Of a stretch of 64,000 bases of DNA, positions 61,100-64,000 are shown one piece after another. Origin of the DNA: Streptomyces sp. 135 (GTDB taxonomy: Bacteria; Actinomycetota; Actinomycetes; Streptomycetales; Streptomycetaceae); assembly GCF_020026305.1 (NCBI RefSeq), contig NZ_CP075691.1, positions 3,720,001 to 3,784,000 of the forward strand, read 5' to 3'. The translations under genes and the position numbers were made by a program. Each line of letters starts with the position of its first letter. The stretch's first letter is position 1. Below the pieces are notes generated by a model. The model had not been told where the DNA came from. It made no database searches and was given only the letters and a program-made list of their open reading frames with translations.

Positions 61100-62242
61100 T
61101 CACCGCCCCTTCGGGAGACCGAGGATCCGCTCGGCCACGATGTTCTGCTGGATCTGCGAGGTGCCCGCGGCGATCGTGTAGGACAGCGAGGACAGCCGGT
61201 CGAGGTTCCACGCGTGCCCGAGGTCGAGGGCGTCCGCGCCGAGCACTTCGGCGGCGGCGTCGTACAGCTCCTGGCGAGCGTGCGAGTACCGCAGCTTGAA
61301 GACGGAGCCGCCCACGCCGGGCACCCCGCCGGTGCGCTGCGCCTCGCTCACGTTCCACTGCGTGAGCCGCCACAGCGCGGTGAACTCCGCGCCGAGCCGC
61401 CCGAGCCTGCGCCGCAGCGCCACGTCGTCCCAGCGGCCGTTCGCGCGGGCCTCGCGGGCGATCTCCCCGAGGACCCGCCGGCAGGCCACCACCTCCCCCA
61501 CGAAGGCGGTGCCGCGCTCGTAGGAGAGGGTCACCATGGTCACGCGCCAGCCGTCGTTCTCGGCGCCGACGCGGTTGGCCGCCGGCACCCGCACCTCGTC
61601 GAGGAACACCTCGGCGAACTCGGTGGAGCCGGCCAGCGTCCGCAGCGGGCGCACGGTGATGCCGGGGGCGTCCATCGGCATCGCGAGCCAGGTGATGCCG
61701 CGGTGCTTGGGCACGGCCTCGCTCACCGGCGCCGTCCGCACGAGCAGCTCGCACCAGTCGGCGACCTCCGCGTGCGAGGTCCAGATCTTGGACCCGCTCA
61801 CCACGTAGTGGTCGCCGTCGCGCCACGCGCGCGTGCGCAGCGACGCGAGGTCGGAGCCCGCGTCGGGTTCGCTGAACCCCTGGCACCACACCTCGTCGCC
61901 GCGCAGCACGGGCGGCAGCCACCGCTCCCGCTGCTCGGGCGTGCCCTCGGAGGCGATGGTCGGTCCCGCGTGCAGCAGGCCCACGAAGTTGGCGCCCACA
62001 TAGGGGGCGCCCGCCTTCTCCGTCTCCTCCAGGAAGATCAGCCGCTGGGTGGGCGGCGCGTCCCAGTGGACGTGGCCGTAGCCCGCGTCGTACAGCATGC
62101 GCTGCCAGGAGGTGTCGTACGCGCGCCGTGCGGGCCAGTCCTGCGGGGAGGGCCTGGCGGGAAGGCGCGGGAGCACGCTCGCGAGCCACTCCCGCAGGCC
62201 TGCCCGGAAGGCTTCCTCCTCCTCGGTGTAGGTGAGGTCCAC
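61100..62242 (-). CDS. acyl-CoA dehydrogenase, alpha-subunit-like
   Basis: 380 residues. WCQGFSEPDAGSDLASLRTRA near residue 118, SKIWTSHAEVADWCE near residue 148 and GGSVFKLRYSHARQELYDAAAE near residue 310 are present; the C-terminus reads YTIAAGTSQIQQNIVAERIL, so the usual IYEGT glutamate is replaced by alanine. With the adjacent beta-like gene it probably forms an alpha2beta2 enzyme. Start ATG 62240-62242; 7 bases separate it from the amidohydrolase stop at 62250. Confidence 0.87.
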   Translation of the reverse strand: MDLTYTEEEEAFRAGLREWLASVLPRLPARPSPQDWPARRAYDTSWQRMLYDAGYGHVHWDAPPTQRLIFLEETEKAGAPYVGANFVGLLHAGPTIASEGTPEQRERWLPPVLRGDEVWCQGFSEPDAGSDLASLRTRAWRDGDHYVVSGSKIWTSHAEVADWCELLVRTAPVSEAVPKHRGITWLAMPMDAPGITVRPLRTLAGSTEFAEVFLDEVRVPAANRVGAENDGWRVTMVTLSYERGTAFVGEVVACRRVLGEIAREARANGRWDDVALRRRLGRLGAEFTALWRLTQWNVSEAQRTGGVPGVGGSVFKLRYSHARQELYDAAAEVLGADALDLGHAWNLDRLSSLSYTIAAGTSQIQQNIVAERILGLPKGR

Positions 62243-62249
62243 GCGCGGC

Positions 62250-63443
62250 CTACTTGTCCAGGTCCAGGCCGAGCATGCGGATGGCGTTGCCGCGCATCAG
62301 CTTGTACACCGTCTCGTCGTCGAGTCCCTCGACGTGGTCGAGGGCGACCTCCTTGGTGTGCGGGAAGGTCGAGTCGACGTGCGGGTAGTCGGTCTCGAAG
62401 GTGGCGTTGTCCCGGCCGACGACGTCCAGGGAGGCCACGCCGTGCTTGTCGCGGAAGAAGCAGCAGAAGATCTGCCGGTAGTAGTACGTGGAGGGCGGCT
62501 CGGGGACCAGGTCCTTCACGCCGCCCCAGGCGCGGTGCTCCTCCCACACGTCGTCGGCGCGTTCCAGGGCGTACGGGATCCAGCCCATCTGCCCCTCGGA
62601 GTAAGCCAGTTTGAGGGCCGGGAACTTCACGAGGACGCCGCTGAACAGGAAGTCCATCATCGACGCCATGGCGTTGTTGAAGGAGAGCGCGGCCTGCACG
62701 GCGGGCGGGGCGTCGGGGGAGGCGGCGGGCATCTGGGAGGACGAGCCGATGTGCATGTTCACGACCGTGCCGGTCTCCTGGCAGGCCGCGAAGAACGGAT
62801 CCCAGTAGCCGGAGTGGATCGAGGGCAGCCCCAGGTGGGTCGGGATCTCCGAGAAGGTGACGGCCCGCACGCCCCGCGCGGCGTTCCGCTCGATCTCGGC
62901 GACCGCGAGGCCGATGTCCCACAGCGGGATGATGCAGAGCGGGATCAGCCGGCCGCCGCTGTCGCCGCACCACTCGTCGACCATCCAGTCGTTGTAGGCG
63001 CGTACGCAGGCGAGGGCGACCTCCTTGTCGTGGGCCTCGGCGAAGGTCTGGCCGCAGAAGCGCGGGAAGGTGGGGAAGCACAGGGAGGCCTCGACGTGGT
63101 TGAGGTCCATGTCCTTCAGGCGGGCGACCGGGTCCCAGCAGCCGCGCCGCATCTGAGCGCGCGTGATGCCCTCCAGGGTCATGTCGTCGCGGTCGAAGCC
63201 GACGGCGGCGATGTTGCGCTTGTACGGGAACTTGAGGTCCTCGTAGACCCACCAGTCGGTGGGCGGCCCTTCGGGGTCCATCGTGATCTGGTACTTGCCG
63301 CCCACGTAGGCGAGTTCGCCGATGCCGGCGGTCAGCGGCCTCGGGCCGCGGTCGCGGTACTTCGCGGGCAGCCAGGTCTCGAAGAGATGCGCGGGTTCGA
63401 TCACATGGTCGTCGACGCTGACGATCCGAGGAAGCTCGGTCAT
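62250..63443 (-). CDS. COG2159 amidohydrolase, second copy
   Basis: 397 residues, clear paralogue of the gene at 22958. Shared: VSVDDHVIEP near residue 10, WWVYEDLK, CFPTFPRFCGQTFAEAHD near residue 130, NMHIGSSSQMP near residue 225 and ETDYPHVDSTFPHTKE at the end. It first catalyses a hydrolytic or decarboxylative step on an unknown carboxylated substrate. It heads a leftward operon with the two ACADs. Operator 63496-63510 lies 52 bases upstream. Start ATG 63441-63443. Confidence 0.87.
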   Translation of the reverse strand: MTELPRIVSVDDHVIEPAHLFETWLPAKYRDRGPRPLTAGIGELAYVGGKYQITMDPEGPPTDWWVYEDLKFPYKRNIAAVGFDRDDMTLEGITRAQMRRGCWDPVARLKDMDLNHVEASLCFPTFPRFCGQTFAEAHDKEVALACVRAYNDWMVDEWCGDSGGRLIPLCIIPLWDIGLAVAEIERNAARGVRAVTFSEIPTHLGLPSIHSGYWDPFFAACQETGTVVNMHIGSSSQMPAASPDAPPAVQAALSFNNAMASMMDFLFSGVLVKFPALKLAYSEGQMGWIPYALERADDVWEEHRAWGGVKDLVPEPPSTYYYRQIFCCFFRDKHGVASLDVVGRDNATFETDYPHVDSTFPHTKEVALDHVEGLDDETVYKLMRGNAIRMLGLDLDK

Positions 63444-63495
63444 GGTGTCCCCTCCTTGCGCGAAAGGGGGTCATCCCTCCGGCACCTCCGGGAAT

Positions 63496-63588
63496 CTGAT
63501 GACCCGTCAGAATGCAGGCTAGCCCCGCGCCTATGGACCGACAAGGCGGCGAGGCCTACGCTCTGCGCACGATCTGACGGACCATCAG
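63496..63588. promoter_or_regulatory. two operators between the amidohydrolase operon and the right-edge CoA ligase
   Basis: CTGATGACCCGTCAG (63496-63510) and CTGACGGACCATCAG (63574-63588), one mismatch each to CTGAC-N5-GTCAG. They sit on either side of the divergent 198-base gap, one near each gene. Confidence 0.68.
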
Positions 63589-63641
63589 CCAAGGCGGCGT
63601 GGTGCCCGTCCGTCCGTTCCTGGCCGACCCGGGGGGACCAC

Positions 63642-64000
63642 ATGAGCACCGCACGGCACGAAACCGCGTACGAACTCGGCGCCTCGCGCACGCTCTGGGA
63701 ACTGGTCGAGCGCCGCGCCGCCCACACCCCCGACACGCCCGTCCTCGTCCAGGCCGCCGCCGATCCCGCCGACGACCGCATGCTCACCTTCGGCGCCCTG
63801 CGCGAGCGCGCCGAGCGGGTCGCCGCCGGGCTGTACGGCATGGGGGTGCGCCCCGGCACGGTCGTCGCCTGGCAGCTGCCCACCCGCATCGAGACGGCCC
63901 TGCTCTCCTTCGCCCTGGCCCGCGTCGGCGCCGTGCAGTCGCCGGTCATCCCCTTCTACCGCGACCGCGAAGTCGGCTTCGCGCTCCGACAGTCCGGCGC
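63642..64000 (+). CDS. AMP-dependent acyl-CoA synthetase/ligase (truncated by window edge)
   Basis: The first 119 residues of an ANL-superfamily ligase: the opening LWELVERRAAHTPDTPVLVQ, LTFGALRERAERVAAGLYGMGVRPGTVVAWQLPTR and ALARVGAVQSPVIPFYRDREV are typical N-terminal features. The ATP-binding and lysine motifs are beyond the edge. GGGGGGACCAC precedes ATG 63642. Operator 63574-63588 lies 53 bases upstream, so it belongs to the inferred regulon and probably activates its acid substrate. Confidence 0.85.
   Translation, partial: MSTARHETAYELGASRTLWELVERRAAHTPDTPVLVQAAADPADDRMLTFGALRERAERVAAGLYGMGVRPGTVVAWQLPTRIETALLSFALARVGAVQSPVIPFYRDREVGFALRQSG

Noticed and set aside
1..64000. tRNA, rRNA, transposase, integrase or plasmid genes
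   Set aside because: None recognised by eye; no cloverleaf or conserved core noticed, and gene order is ordinary chromosome.

Overview
The window is chromosomal DNA from a Streptomyces or close relative. It has very high G+C, strong third-position GC bias, many GTG starts, and a recognisable afsK / afsS / afsR locus, the global secondary-metabolism switch of Streptomyces. I see no tRNA, rRNA, CRISPR array, transposase or prophage. Ordinary two-strand gene packing runs end to end, with one truncated gene at each edge (an ADP-ribosylglycohydrolase on the left, an acyl-CoA ligase on the right).

Layout. 1-12.4 kb: an ADP-ribosylglycohydrolase, a frameshifted ATPase/TPR gene, two tandem secreted FG-GAP proteins, fbiC (coenzyme F420 precursor synthase) with an F420-type LLM oxidoreductase upstream, an ankyrin protein, a monooxygenase-fold protein and a PHP hydrolase. 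12.7-19.1 kb: two operons with LLM oxidoreductases, a D-aminoacylase-type amidohydrolase, an aldehyde dehydrogenase and an SDR. 19.2-22.9 kb: a frameshifted ECF sigma gene with a downstream membrane protein, two small genes and an XRE regulator. 23-36 kb: a COG2159 amidohydrolase, afsR, an AfsS-like repeat protein, a secreted protein carrying the same GHTP motif, then a catabolic block (CoA ligase, Ltp-type thiolase, DUF35 protein, crotonase) lying between afsS and afsK. 36.3-64 kb: a VOC protein, a TetR regulator, four acyl-CoA dehydrogenases, a second Ltp/DUF35 set, a DoxX protein, an FAD oxidoreductase, an ADP-forming acyl-CoA ligase, a second crotonase, a flavin reductase, an SDR, an alcohol dehydrogenase, a cyclase-family hydrolase, a second COG2159 amidohydrolase and another CoA ligase, interspersed with two MFS transporters, a GlxA-type regulator and an anti-sigma-like kinase.

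Main signal. A 15-bp palindrome, CTGAC-N5-GTCAG, recurs at 16 places read by eye (10 perfect, 6 with one mismatch). Each lies in the upstream region of a catabolic operon between 17 and 63.6 kb. A seventeenth, one-mismatch copy overlaps the start codon of the TetR gene at 37351. I infer one TetR-controlled regulon that degrades a carboxylic acid through CoA thioesters. Its parts (Ltp aldolase with DUF35 partner, alpha/beta-type acyl-CoA dehydrogenases, FadD3-like ligase, flavin reductase, F420/LLM enzymes) resemble actinobacterial steroid side-chain and ring degradation. No steroid ring-opening enzymes (KstD, KshA, HsaC) are visible, so the substrate is unknown. The genes are interleaved with afsR/afsS/afsK, and one operator lies in the divergent promoter region of afsR.

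Other points of interest are the pair of AfsS-repeat proteins (one cytosolic, one secreted), a 123-bp perfect direct repeat near 54.3-54.7 kb with internal inverted repeats, copies of a GC-rich intergenic repeat, and two genes broken by apparent indels.
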